The notes beneath the pieces are model-generated. The model was given only the letters and a program-made list of their open reading frames with translations, searched no databases and was not told where the DNA came from. A program made the translations under genes and the position numbers. Below, in pieces: positions 44,551 through 55,667 of a stretch of DNA of 64,000 nt. The first letter of the stretch is position 1. Each line of letters opens with the position of its first letter. The stretch is from Linanthus parryae (taxonomy: Eukaryota; Streptophyta; Magnoliopsida; Ericales; Polemoniaceae), in assembly GCA_023055425.1 (NCBI GenBank), contig JALGPY010000004.1, forward strand, positions 62,147,718-62,211,717. Direction: 5' to 3'.

Positions 44551-47500
44551 CACTACAACAAATTATGCCTCCGTTGACAGAAAAAAAATTGTCGCTAGAA
44601 AGGCCAAATATGTCGGTAGAAATTCTACCGACAAATAATTTTTTGACGGAAAATGGTCACTACAAGTCGGTCGTTAGTATTAAGGCCGACAAATCTCAAT
44701 TACGTCGGCAGAAAAAAAAAAGCGACATCATTTTTTGTCGACAGTTTAAATCTAACAACGAACCGTTTCTGTCGGCAGTACAACTACCGACAAGTAAATT
44801 TAGTAGTTTATGTAGGTTAAGTGACAAAAATATTTGTCACCAGTAGATATGTTTCTCACTTTTACATCTTCCTGGCGACACACATGTTTGTCGCCAGTAT
44901 CACGACCAAATAAAAAAAAAAAAAAGAAATTTTTTACATATATGCAGACATGCACCCAAAATTCAAACACTACTCATAAACATATACGCACAATTGTGCT
45001 CAATTCCAAGATCAGCCCTCCAAAAGTGGGATTTTTTACATTACAAACAAAAATAATACTGCATAATAAGTTTTTACATCCTTAAGCCGAGTGTTTTCCA
45101 TCAACAACTGAGAGTCATTTTTTCCAAGTTCTAATCTATAACAAATCGTTCTGAACTGCAAAAACTAAGCATCATACTCCACCATATGTACTCTTTCAAA
45201 AACTCTAAAGTCATAACATATTCTAGTCTTGTTTAACAAAAAAAAAAGAGAAGTAGACCGCCAGTGGTTGTTTCCATGGCCTGAGCTATCGAACTACCCA
45301 TCTGGCCCAAAAAGCTACCGTATTCAATTCACGAACCCCTGCAAGATATCCAGTCATAAAGTAAGGTACAATATTTCAACTCGACGAATAATAGAATAAA
45401 ATGACTATAAATATAGGAAACTACGATTCTAGGAGACCAATCAAATGAACTGCAAAAACTGAGATGTAAAAGTAGAGATCGTACCAGACCCAAGAAGACA
45501 GTTCAACCCTCCACGCTGCCTCGATCCTCTTGACGATCCAAACGGAACCCTAAATAGAAAAAAACAGGAACACAAAATAGATCAAAAAAACAGCTAAAAA
45601 GTACTAATCAAATAGTTTTTGTATTACTTTACTATCAAGAATATAATGAAACCAATCAAATGGAACTACCAATCAATTGAAACATCACTCAATAACTGGG
45701 CTGTAAAAAATTAAACACTGGATCAAGAGAGGAACACTCATATGAAACCCTTAGAATGGTAAAGATGTATAAGCCTGCAAGTCCAGCAACTCCAGTACAA
45801 TCTTACCCCTGCAACTCCAGTACAATCTTCAACAGCTAAAAAGAATACTGTAATGCACATAGGACATACTTCCTCTGTTTCTGCTCTTTCTTCCGAACAC
45901 TGTTCGCACGCCGATTAAGAAAGTTGCTGAAATGTCTATTTTGCCCTTACCCTTTCTCAGAATACCCTCTCCTGTGTCCCTCTCTCTCAGTCCCTCTCAG
46001 TCCCTCTGTTTCTACAAACTAGAAAATAACAACACCATGTAATAGGAAGTACCCGCAACGCCAACAACATCGTAATGCAAGAAAACCTCAAATTAGTGTT
46101 TCACACAAAAATCATGTAAAAAATAGAGAGCTTTAAGTCTATGCATCCTCAATCAATAAATTCCAAGAATAGCGTTGGTGATTTGGCATGTATTCTTCTT
46201 CAGAGTTCAGTTATTAAATGGTGGTAGCCAACCTAACAAATGAAAGAAACCGAATAATACAAATACTGAATGGCTTAGAAACGTACAACAATTAATGGCC
46301 AGAATAGATGATTTAGCATCGCCTTTCTAATTTTCTTTGTAGTTGAAACTATAGAACTCTTGAGAACTCAACAGGCTTTTTAGATCTAATATAAGTGTCT
46401 CTGGGCAAAAAGAGTCTTCAAACAATACTATATGGCCAAAATAAATAAACAAAAAAATCAAGACCCTTTTGAAAGCTCCAAACAAAAGAAGTGTCAGGCT
46501 TCATCACCCATTTCCAGCTACGCACAGAAAATTTGACTTCCAACCACATAATGGTACCGATATCAAAGTATGTATTCTTCAGCTTAACCCTTGTTTCACT
46601 TAATCCTAAAAATAGAACTTATACATGGTGACCACAAAGAGTCAATAATGAGTGCAACAAAGGTTTTTCAAAACATTATTATCTCAAATCCATTACTGAA
46701 AATAACTTTGCCCTTCATCCCTACAAAGGACTAAATAACAACAAATTTTTGGGATTACAGAGCCCATTATCAAGATTTCCATAATAGTTTCCCTATAAAT
46801 TTAACACATAATAAATTGGGCACTGTGATGCATCATCCCCAAACGGGTTAATGGCTGGTGAGGCCTCTACCATCATCTGTCAGTGGCGACAATTTTGTCA
46901 TGGTTATATCTTAAATACTTATAAAGACAACGATTAGTGGACACATGCGAGAGACTAATCAAGTCACTTACAATGAGAGTAATCCCTTGTTAGAAACCAA
47001 GAGTGACTTGTTCTTCCTCTCTGAGACACTCGAACAAACACCAAATTCCAATACTAACCAGTTTTATTTTACTTATTAGTAGATAACAGTGCATTGTCAA
47101 TCATGTGAGCAGTGAAAAACATGATGCGCTTCCTCAATCATGTGAGCACATATGTTCAATTACATAGAATTTTTTAGTACATAGATTGAGTTCATAAAAA
47201 CATACACGTTAGAATTTTTAAGTTAGGATTCAGATTACCTGAGTTGACGCTAAAGGGTTACAGTCCCAATTTCAGTCTAAGAAAACACATTCAAGAAGCC
47301 TCAATTAGGAATCAATTTTGCAACGCTGGGGTTCCGAAAGACAGGGGAAGCGGAGAGAACCATGTTCGCCCAGTGATTCTGAAGATGGTCTTGGTGAGAG
47401 CGACCTGTGTGTACCCAAAATATGCAGGGTTATACCTGCATAATACACGGAACATTAGAGATTGAATCATATGAAGAGAAAACAGCAATTTAAGTTCAGT

Positions 47501-48968
47501 CCATTACTCGGGAGAAGATTATATGACTACGTGAATCCATGGATTTTTTGCAATTTGTGTGTTCCATTGCGTGGGACGATTATCTCTGAGTTTTCATGAG
47601 AAGAGGCATAGAGAGAGATCGCTGCTCTCATTATGCTTTTAACCACGATCTCAGTTGTTTCTCCTGATGCCCTGTCTACTCCTCCCTCCTTACATCTTAG
47701 CCACATAAACAAGATCAAGAGCAACCACAACAAGATCAGGAACTATAACAACAAAATCAAACCAGAAACCGAGAAAAATGACCACAATAACATACCAACA
47801 ATTTACAAAGAAAAAAGAAGATCTAAGTCAGGTTTTTCAGAGAATGAGCGTAACAGAAAAAGATGTAAAAGGAGAATAAAAGAAGAAATTGAGAAGCATA
47901 GAAGGAGAAGGTGAATCGGATCCACCAACACCGCCACCGTGGTCCGCCAATACCGCCATCGTTGTCCGCCGGAGCCGGGGTCGTCGTCCTCCTTCCCTCG
48001 GTGCGTCACAGCCATCGCCGAAACCAACTCCAACGCCACTCAATCATCCAGATCTGAACATAGAGACAGAGAGAGAGAGAGAGGCGAGAAGACGGCGCAC
48101 CGGAGACGACGACGGGCCATCGGAGATGACAATCGTCCCATGCCTCTTTCGCATCTCTCTCTCTCTCACTCTCTCAATTTCTATGGTAGTGAACGGAGGT
48201 TGAAGATGTTTCCAGAGAGAGAAATAGGGGGGGAGGATAGAGTCCAAACTCTGTGCAAGATCCATCGACGGAAAAGAGCAGCTACCGCCTTAATCGACGG
48301 AGAAGATGGAGACTACCGGACCTCCGCCGCCCTCATCGCCCGTCGGAAACACTTGTCCGCTGCCTCCGTCGTCGGCTAGGAAACCTCGTCCGCCATTCTC
48401 GTCGTCGCCAAGAAACCCTGGTCGAAGCCCTCGCCAAATCGGAGTCGGGTTTGTCTAATCGGCGCCCATGGCCATCGCCGCCCACCACCATTGATGGATC
48501 TGCATACCCACTCCCTCCTTCTTCTCTCTCTTTCTTTCACTTGCTACTCTCTGAAATGAGCGGTACTGGGGAGAAGAGAAGAGGGGTAAGGTTTTTTTTT
48601 AGAGAAAAAAATGGGTTGGTGGGGGTAATGTTCAAATGTGATTAAAATGTCTCTTTGAAAATGTGATAAATTTTTTATTCCCTCCTTACAATTTGGGAGT
48701 GTGGGAAACTGTTTTGATTTACCCTCCAATTTTTTAAAGCAGGAGTTGACAAAAAGATATGTCACTATGTAAGTAGATGTCAAAATCAAATAAATACTCC
48801 CAATATATTGACCACATTATTGGGAAGAATAAAATAATAACTAAAAGGTCGACAAAAAATATCATGTGCATCGACAAATTCTGATATTGTCGATTAATCG
48901 CGTAACCATCGACATAAAACTGTGTGTTGACAAAAAAACTGTCAACAAATGTCATATTTGTTGTAGTG
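44551..48968. mobile_element. Non-autonomous CACTA (En/Spm-type) transposon, 4418 bp
   Basis: The termini are CACTACAACAAAT at 44551-44563 and a perfect inverted copy ending at 48968. Subterminal regions of about 250 bp at each end carry repeated GTCGGTAG, CCGACAA and GTCGACA words, in both orientations, the usual transposase-binding pattern. No TNPD- or TNPA-like transposase frame is visible; the longest open frame is 146 codons (47939-48379) and lies in G+C-rich, Arg/Pro-coding sequence. It must depend on an autonomous relative. It is inserted in pol of element F. Confidence 0.9.
44900..48700. other. Interior of the CACTA element: AT-rich filler and a GC-rich block
   Basis: 45000-47600 is AT-rich, without a motif I recognise; short pyrimidine tracts (TCCCTCTCTCTCAGTCCCTC, near 45975) occur. 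47889-48540 is abruptly richer in G+C, with repeated CGCCG, CCGTC and CATCGCCG words and a GA repeat (48062-48084), resembling a plant 5' exon or CpG-rich promoter rather than transposon sequence. Captured host sequence is possible, but I cannot name a source gene. Confidence 0.4.
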
Positions 48969-49700
48969 ATATTCACACTCTTACCAGGTTCATCTTTGTC
49001 TAAAGACAATGTAGAACTCATGGGGGTCTTGATCTCTTTGGATTGAGACATATTATACTTATTTAGAAAATTTCTTGTGTACTTTTTTGAAGTAGGAATG
49101 TTCCTTTCTTCATCTAATGAATTTGAAGTCCAAGAAAGAAGTTCAATTTTCCCATCAAACTCATTTCAAATTCTCTGCTCATAAGACTTGAGAATTCTTT
49201 GCAAAGAAGATCATTAGTAGCTCCAAACAGAATATCATCAACATAATTTTGAACTACAAGCATGTATTTCTCATGAGTCTTTATGAAAAGTGTCTTATCT
49301 ACTAATCCTCTTTTGAAATCATTCCAGCAGAAATTTTGACAATCTTTCATACCAAGCCATTGGAGCTTGTTTTAGACCATAAAGAGTCTTGTCAAGTTTG
49401 TAAACATGATCTGGAAACTTATAATTTTCAAAACCTGGAGGTTGAGCAACATAAACTTCTTCATGCAAATAACCATGCACACTTCACATCCATTTGAAAG
49501 AGTTTCATATTCTTGTGAGAGGCAAATGCAAGTAGACTTCTAAATCCTTCTAACCTGGAAAGCGGAGCAAGTGTTTCTTCATAGACAATACATTCTTCTT
49601 GATTGTATCCTTGAGCTACCAATCTAGCTTTTTTCCTGATTACCCTTCCATTCTCATCTAACTTGTTTCTGGATACCCATCTAGTACCAATAACAGACTA
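48969..49700 (-). pseudogene. Element F reverse transcriptase, first part, broken
   Basis: From 49700 downward: TRWVSRNKLDENG, then [17 protein letters not shown] (about 49500), then breaks, then [19 protein letters not shown], the intact catalytic box NYVDDILFGATN (about 49240) and MGKLNFFLGLQIH. From 49051 the frame reads MSQSKEIKTPMSSTLSLDKDEPGKSVN up to the CACTA insertion. Deletions and shifts near 49470 and 49340 remove part of the fingers. Confidence 0.8.
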
Positions 49701-50138
49701 ATTTCTTGGTGGAGGAACTAGATTCCAAACCTTGTTCCTTTCAAACTCATTGAGTTCACTTTGCGTAGCTATAATCCAGTCTGCTTCTTTTATTGCTTCC
49801 TTCACAGTTTTAGGTTCTACAAGAGAGATAAAAACATTAAAAGCACAAAGATTTTTCAACTGTGATTTGATTTGTGTATCAGTGGTTGGATCAGAAATAA
49901 TGTTATCAGCAGGATGAGATGAGAGATATTTAAATATCTTCCTTGGTGTCCAAGGTTCAGGCTCTCCAATTTGTTTTTCAAGTCTTTGGGAACTTGAAGT
50001 AGTATCTTGATCTGCTATCTTCTGGAGATTTTGTTTCAAGGCTTTGAACCTTATTTTCAAGACCTTGAAATTGTCTCTTTGTTCCAGTAGGATTTCTTTG
50101 GAACCTTTTTGAGGATTATTCTTCAGTTTCTTAATCAT
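49698..50138 (-). pseudogene. Element F integrase-reverse transcriptase linker
   Basis: A 146-codon frame, Lys/Asp/Ser-rich, with NFKVLKIRFKALKQN, PWTPRKIFKYLSSHPADN and EPKTVKEAIKEADWI, ending in WNLVPPPRN, the classic start of copia reverse transcriptase. The FKVLKIRFKAL segment is encoded by two copies of the palindromic motif (50037 and 50065). It connects directly to the integrase C-terminus upstream with a stop between them. Confidence 0.7.
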
Positions 50139-50880
50139 GCTTATTCAGATTAAGATCTGCAAAACCATCACTCAAAGAACCATCATAGCTTTCATCAAAT
50201 ATGACATGAATGCTTTCTTCAACAAGTTGGGTTCTCTTATTATAAACTCTATAGGCTTTGCTTGTCTGTGAATAACCAAGAAAAATACCTTCATCACTTC
50301 TTGCATCAAACTTACCAAGATTGTCCTTACCATTATTGTGAACAAAGCAGGTACAACCAAAAGGTTTGAAGTAAGAAATGTTTGGATTTCTTCCTTTGAA
50401 CAGCTCATAAGGGGTCTTCTTCAGAATAGGTCTGATCAAACACCTTTTGAGAATTTAGTTTGTTGTATTAACAGCTTCTGCCCAATAGTACTTTGGCAAT
50501 CTGTTTTCCAGAAGCATTGTTCTTGACATGTCTTCAAGAGTCATGTTCTTTCTTTCAACAACTCCATTTTGTTGAGGAGTTCTAGGAGCAGAAAAATTGT
50601 GAGAGATACCATGCATAGAACAGAATACATCAAACTCAAGTTGATCAAAATCTCTACCATGATCACTTCTAATTGAAGCAATAAGTAGGTTTTTCAAGGT
50701 TTGAAGTTCTATACAAAGCTTTGAAAATTCAGTGAGAGCTTCAGATTTTTCTCTAACAAACATAACCCAAGTATACCCAGAAAAATCAACTACAATAACA
50801 AGCATGTACTTATTACCCTTTGGAGTTTGAGGTGCCATAGGACCACAGAGATCCATATGCAGTAATTCAATGGGTCTAGT
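50131..50880 (-). pseudogene. Element F integrase
   Basis: Frames 50856-50455 and 50439-50131 cover integrase: MDLCGPMAPQTPKGNKYMLV (first Asp), RSDHGRDFD (second Asp; norm RSDRGGEF), SAPRTPQQNGVVERKN (catalytic Glu), then ENRLPKYYWAEAVNTTN, KKTPYELFKGRNPNISYFKPFG and EGIFLGYSQTSKAYRVYN. All three catalytic residues are present, but a stop at about 50453 splits the protein. This copy shows what element B has lost. Confidence 0.85.
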
Positions 50881-51480
50881 AGTACTTACAAAGTTCTTTG
50901 GTTTGAAGAGCTTCTAGTTTGCTTGCCTTGGGCAATGCCTTTCATACTTCTTCGTCTTTGAACTTGATAGAGGTTAGACCTCTTACTAAGTTCTTGTAAA
51001 CTAACTTGTTCAAGGTATTCAAGCTAATGTGTCCCAACTTTCAGTGCCACATCTTTGAATCTTCTTTCAAGGCCTTGAGACACTTCAAGTTTTCTCCTGC
51101 AACTTTGTTAGTTTAGACATTGTTTGACCTAGAGGCAGTGAGGATGCAATTTCCAGATTTCTCATCTTGCACCACACATTTATCTTTTTCAAAGATAACC
51201 TTATTACCATTATCACAAATCTGAGATACACTAAGCAAGTTAAATTTCAAACCATCAACTAGATACACATCAGAAATGGAATTTTCAGCATTTGTACCAA
51301 CTTTGCCAATACCTAGAATGCTGCATTTGCCTTTTTCACCAAGTGTAATTGAACCTTCATATTGCTCGTTCAATTCTGAGAATAAAGATCTCTTTCCACT
51401 CATATGTCTTGAGCAACCATTGTCCATAAACCATTTATGTTCTTTGGTCTTGGTAACAACCTGCAAACACCATTCACAGC
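50881..51480 (-). pseudogene. Element F aspartic protease and GAG-pre-integrase
   Basis: Frame 51466-51113 carries the protease: KEHKWFMDNGCSRHMSG (active-site triplet DNG instead of DSG/DTG), then GSITLGEKGKCSILGIGKVG and DGLKFNLLSVSQICD. The GAG-pre-integrase follows (51100-50890) with stops and a lost Cys ligand. The S-to-N change next to the catalytic Asp could impair cleavage. Upstream (51700-51500) is a second, partial zinc-knuckle region (HYCNKIGHVRMTCPF), where the first Cys is not visible. Confidence 0.75.
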
Positions 51481-51707
51481 CTTACCCAGCTGTTAGACCA
51501 AGTGCGGAATTTAGTTTCATATTCAGGGTCAACCATGTTGGGTGGTCTAACCCCTTTAGGAACCCAAATCCTTCTAACTTGTCCTTTGAGTTGAAATGGA
51601 AAAGTATTCCTCATTATGTGAGGGTCTCTTCTTCTAAAAGGACAAGTCATCCTAACATGACCAATTTTATTGCAGTAATGAAATTTAGGAGATGTTTTGC
51701 TTCCAGC

Positions 51708-53330
51708 TTACAAAAATCTGGTATTGTTCTTTCTTGGAAAATTTGGATTGTATCCAATACCAGTTTTGTGAACAGACTTTAAGCTACCTCTAAGAATCAA
51801 GTTCAAGTTGCGTTCTGATCCTGCAATTTTTGTTTTGACTAATTCAGACTCTTGAAGTTTGTCAATTATAGTGGTATTTTGTTTGTCCAATTCATCAACT
51901 TGGTGTCTTAGATTAACAATACTGTCACTCAGAAGAGAGTTATCAGTGACTACTTCCTTGACTTGTGTTTTTAAGGCTTTGAAATTAGTTTTCAAGGCCT
52001 TGAAATCACTGTCAGTTTTCTTCTGAGAAATTTCAAGGTTCTGATTCAGACAAACAAGATGCAAGTTTTCTTTTGCCAGCTCATGAACTTTTTCTTTCAA
52101 AACTCTAATCTCTTTCAGATAGTCCTCTTCATTTAAAAGCATTGTTCTAAGATAATCAGAGAGGGCTTCTGTTGGTTTTGAAATCAAGCAGTTTACCATT
52201 ACCTCAATGTTCTTTTCAGAACTTTCATCATGCTTGGCCATAAATCATAGGTTGGCATGTTCTTCTTTAGATTCAGAGTCACTTGAGGTTTCTGAATCCC
52301 TCTAGGAAGCTATCATAGCTTTATTTCTTCTATCATGATCTTTCTTCTGAAAGTTTTTGCTCTATTTGTGTGTGCAGACTCTGATCAAATGTGATGCATC
52401 ACCACACTCAAAGCAATTCATAACTTTAGGCTTATTACCATGTGAAGAAGATTTACCTTTGTAATCTGTGCTACTTGAGGATCTCTGTATATCTCTGCTG
52501 AAGTCCTTATTTCCAAAGTTCTTCTTCATTTTGAGAATTCTGGTCAAGGTTTTGGAAATCAAAGCAATAGGATCGTCATCATCATCTTCTTCAGTTTCAA
52601 GGCTTTGAGATGGCTCATTCTCCTTTGCCTTGAGAGCTAGGTTCTTAACACCTTCTGGTAATTCTCCATCAACGTCATTCATGGATATTTCATGTCTAAC
52701 GAGTTTTCCTTGAAGGTCATCAAGTTGGAGTGATGCAAGAACTTGAGCGTCCTCAATGGCAGTAGTCTTTAGTTCCCATTTTGTTATAGGAAGACTTCTC
52801 AGAATCTTTCTAAACTTTTCTTTATTGGAAATATGTTTTCCCAATGAATCAAGATTGTTGACAATGTCAGTGAATCTTTTGAACATGTCTCTGATTGACT
52901 CATCTCCATTCATCTTGAATAGCCTATATTGCCTGAGATATATGTTGTCTTGGTTTTATTTACTTGGATGGTTCCTTCAAAAGTCACCACAAGCTTATCC
53001 CAGATTTTCTGGGCAGTCTTGCAACTTGAGATCCCGTTGAACTCATATGCACTCAAAGCACAATAAAAGAGATTCACAGCTTTATAATTTTTAGAAAATT
53101 ATTCTAACTCAGAAGCAGAGAGTGAGTCTTCTGATTTGGGAATTCTAATCTCATCTTTCTCTGTGTAGAAAGTGTGAGGACCATTCTGTATGATAGTCCA
53201 AAGCTTTATATCTTGATCAATGATAATCATTTTCATCCAGGCTTTCCATTGAACAAAATTGTCTGCACAGAAGAGAGTCTGTTAGCAGCTCTTCCCTGAG
53301 ATAAACCACCATCAACTACAGTACTCATAA
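51708..53330 (-). pseudogene. Element F gag
   Basis: From 52913: MNGDESIRDMFKRFTDIVNNLDSL... (capsid part), KFRKILRSLPITKWELK, LDDLQGKLVRHEISM, an acidic TEEDDDDDP patch, and the intact CCHC knuckle CFECGDASHLIRVC at about 52425. After a break, 52241-51708 is a Leu/Lys/Glu heptad-rich coiled-coil extension with FKALKTNFKALKTQVKEV, then a basic tail (GYNPNFPRKNNT). The N-terminal part (53330-52920) is open only in pieces. Gag forms the particle; the long coiled-coil extension is a SIRE trait. Confidence 0.8.
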
Positions 53331-53363
53331 TCACAAGATGGTTAAATCAATGCAGTGATACAA

Positions 53364-53375
53364 GCTCAGATACCA
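53364..53375 (-). other. Primer binding site of element F
   Basis: Minus strand TGGTATCTGAGC; one base differs from the initiator Met tRNA complement TGGTATCAGAGC. It lies about 10 bp inside TGTACA of the 5' LTR. The gap is larger than usual, so the LTR may extend a few bases further inward (AAGAGG here and AAGGGG at the 3' LTR are shared). Confidence 0.75.
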
Positions 53376-53385
53376 ATTTAAGAGG

Positions 53386-54604
53386 TGTACAGTAGGTAGA
53401 AATACAGGATCAATACTCTAGAAGGGGGGGTTGAATAGAGTATACCAAGTTTTGCTAAACTTGTAAGAAGAGTGGTTTCGAAAAGAATTATAATGAGTGA
53501 AGAGTGATTCAAGGCCATGAAATGAGTTTCAAGCCCTTGTAATGAAAACATTTGATGTATAAAAAGATAAGTCTATTTCAAGGCCTTGAAATGAGTTTCA
53601 AACCCTTGAAATGAAACTGTTTTGGATGCTACAAAAGAACTAAGTATAGAGTTGAAAAGTAAATACAAGAGGCACAAGATATATAGAGTTCAGCCCACTT
53701 GGACCTACGTATCTACCTCAGGGATCTTCTCCCTGCAGGATTTTCAACTCAATTTTTATTAATCAGAAGCTAAGCCCTAGATCTCAAGCACAAAGAGATG
53801 CCTTACTCTGTTACAGCTTGTGGTTCTCACTAACCTATCTAGTACCTGCTCTAGCTAATTGATTAACTAAGAATTCTCTATTATTCACCTTGAACAATCC
53901 ACGAGAATAAGAACTATAAGTATTATCAGAATGATATACAAATGAAGTTCAGAATAGAAGAACACTAGAACTAAATATGCAGTGAGTATGCAGTGTTCTT
54001 CAGATGCTTGGATTGAGAGAAATGAATCTGCTTCTTTGTTCCTTGTCAATCCCTGAATGTGTTTGAGTGTCTCTGCTAATTGTTCTGTTGTATTGCCTCA
54101 GCTTTCCCTCTTTTATAGAGCAGTTTGAATTGCAGATCCTCAAGATATCCTCTTAACAAACTTCCCTATTTTGTAGCTTCAGCTTTGACTTTTCTAACAG
54201 CTTCTCCAACGGATAGTTGCTCAGTATCTTCAAAGATACTGATTTGATCTTGTATAAACACATGTTGGGAAACTTCCCACACGGCAAATTGATCACAAAA
54301 TCAAATCAATACAAAGTTTTCTTTCCAGCAAAACTTTAAGTTAGAAAATAGATCCTGCAATAAAGGAAACATAATCTCCTCTGGAAAACTAAGTCAAACA
54401 AATTGATTAGATGCAGTTTACAGTGAGAAAATACTTTGTCTTTCATCATCAAATATCAACCGATTAAGCACAGGAGTTTAGGTGTAGAATCAGGATCAGA
54501 AAACTCCACTTAAGTTTATGCATATAAGTTATAGTCAGTTTCAAAGCTTTGAAATATGTTTTCAGGCTAGCTATTTCAAGCCTTTGAAACTGATTTGAAC
54601 TTAG
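53386..54604 (-). repeat. 5' LTR of element F (about 1.2 kb)
   Basis: Co-linear with 40122-41297. Contains GGATCAATACTCTAGAAGGG (about 53407), TTTCAAGGCCTTGAAATGAG (53576) and a TATA-like CTATAAAAG at 54110-54118. The outer end reads GAACTTAGATAGCTTA instead of GAACTTACA, so the exact edge is uncertain by about 10 bases. Confidence 0.82.
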
Positions 54605-54612
54605 ATAGCTTA

Positions 54613-55079
54613 CAGCTCCTTCATTTAGGTAAACCACATAACCCGACTGCGATCTGTAATCATCCTTGTCGGTTTGAAAGCTTATGTCAGTGTATACCCA
54701 TACACTGAGTCCTTCCTCCCCTCCATATATCAAGAATGTATCATTGGTCCTTCAAGTACTTAAGGATATTCTGACACCAATCCAGTGACTCTCACAAGGA
54801 TTGGGCAGGTATATGCTTGTCATACTCAAAGCATATGACACATCTGGTCTAGTACATAACATGGCGTACATGATAGATTCAATAGCCGACGCATATGGGA
54901 TCTTACTCATATGGTCCTTCACAATCTTATTGGAGGACAGTCAGCCTTAACAAGGGTGATTCCATGTGACATGGGCAAGAATTCTTTCCTCGATTCTTGC
55001 ATGTAAAAATGCTTCAACACCTTTTCAATATATGTACTTTGACTTAGGCCAAGAAACTTACTTGATCTATCCCTATAGA
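54613..55079 (-). pseudogene. Element G RNase H/reverse transcriptase, copy 2, upper part
   Basis: Continues element G beyond element F. Includes the minus-strand frame YGGEEGLSVWVYTDISFQTDKDDYRSQSGYVVYLNEGA (54733-54610), the start of Angela RNase H (YTDASFQTD.DD..SQSGYVF in the family), and the end of reverse transcriptase up to 55079, where it is fused to the LTR. Confidence 0.75.
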
Positions 55080-55667
55080 TCTTTATAACAACAATATCAT
55101 ATATTAATCTACCTAAGCCTGAACAGACATTTATAAGTACTACCCATTGAGTGATCGCGGATACATACTCCTGTTGTGTGGGCGGGAAAAATCCTACCTA
55201 CATCACTACCATCTCTCAGCTTACTTCATATCATGTCCGATTATTGATTTTATATTTACCCAATTACGGTGAAACGTTTAACGATATCAAAACATAACAA
55301 CTCACAACTAGAGTATCTAGCGACTTCAAGTCAAAGGACTACAACACCATTGTCACTACGAAAAGCACTCGTGTTCACATAACTTCTATCTATCCTTCTC
55401 GTGGTGGGTCAATCCAGTATGCCATTACTCCAAATGAATACCCATGTGTTAGACCTTGTATCTCCATATCAATCTACCCACATACTAGTCGTTATGCATA
55501 GTGATCGTCCTACTAACCAACATACTTTACTAGGGATAATCTAAGGTGAAGAACAATTACAATCTAAGGACTTCATTATATTAATATCTCCATATATAAT
55601 GAAATGAATATTCTAACCAAAAGAATGTTCACACTAAATAGGTTACCCGAGGGCATTTACCCCAAGG
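55080..55667 (-). repeat. Element G LTR copy 3 (partial 5' LTR)
   Basis: Starts at the same internal LTR position as copy 2 (ATAACAACAATATCAT) and ends near ACCCCAAGG (55660-55668). It is the outer 5' end of the array; the sequence beyond it is the leader of element H. Confidence 0.75.

Larger units (their letters stand above)
40114..54612 (-). mobile_element. Element F: near-complete SIRE/Maximus-like copia nested in element G
   Basis: The most complete retrotransposon in the window: 5' LTR (53386-54604), primer binding site, gag, protease, integrase, reverse transcriptase, RNase H, accessory ORF, polypurine tract and 3' LTR (40122-41297), all on the minus strand. It carries a 4.4-kb CACTA insertion (44551-48968) between reverse transcriptase and RNase H. 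Without that insertion it is about 10 kb, normal for SIRE elements. LTR copies are similar but clearly diverged (substitutions every few tens of bases), so the insertion is not recent. Several stops break the polyprotein. Confidence 0.9.
37245..55667 (-). mobile_element. Element G: Angela-like copia, internally deleted and tandemly duplicated
   Basis: From low to high coordinates: LTR (37245-38239), pol 3' part (38240-39116), LTR part (39117-39706), pol 3' part (39707-40113 continued at 54613-55079 around element F), LTR part (55080-55667). The two pol/LTR fusion points (39116/39117 and 55079/55080) have the same sequence context, GATCTATCCCTRTAGA then ATAACAACAATATCAT. An internal deletion therefore first joined reverse transcriptase to the inside of the 5' LTR, and the LTR-pol unit was then duplicated, most simply by unequal exchange between LTRs. 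Confidence 0.8.

Noticed and set aside
47889..48379. 104- and 146-codon frames inside the CACTA element
   Set aside because: Several overlapping open frames on both strands in CpG-rich sequence; none has a recognisable domain. Treated as possible captured sequence, not as a gene.
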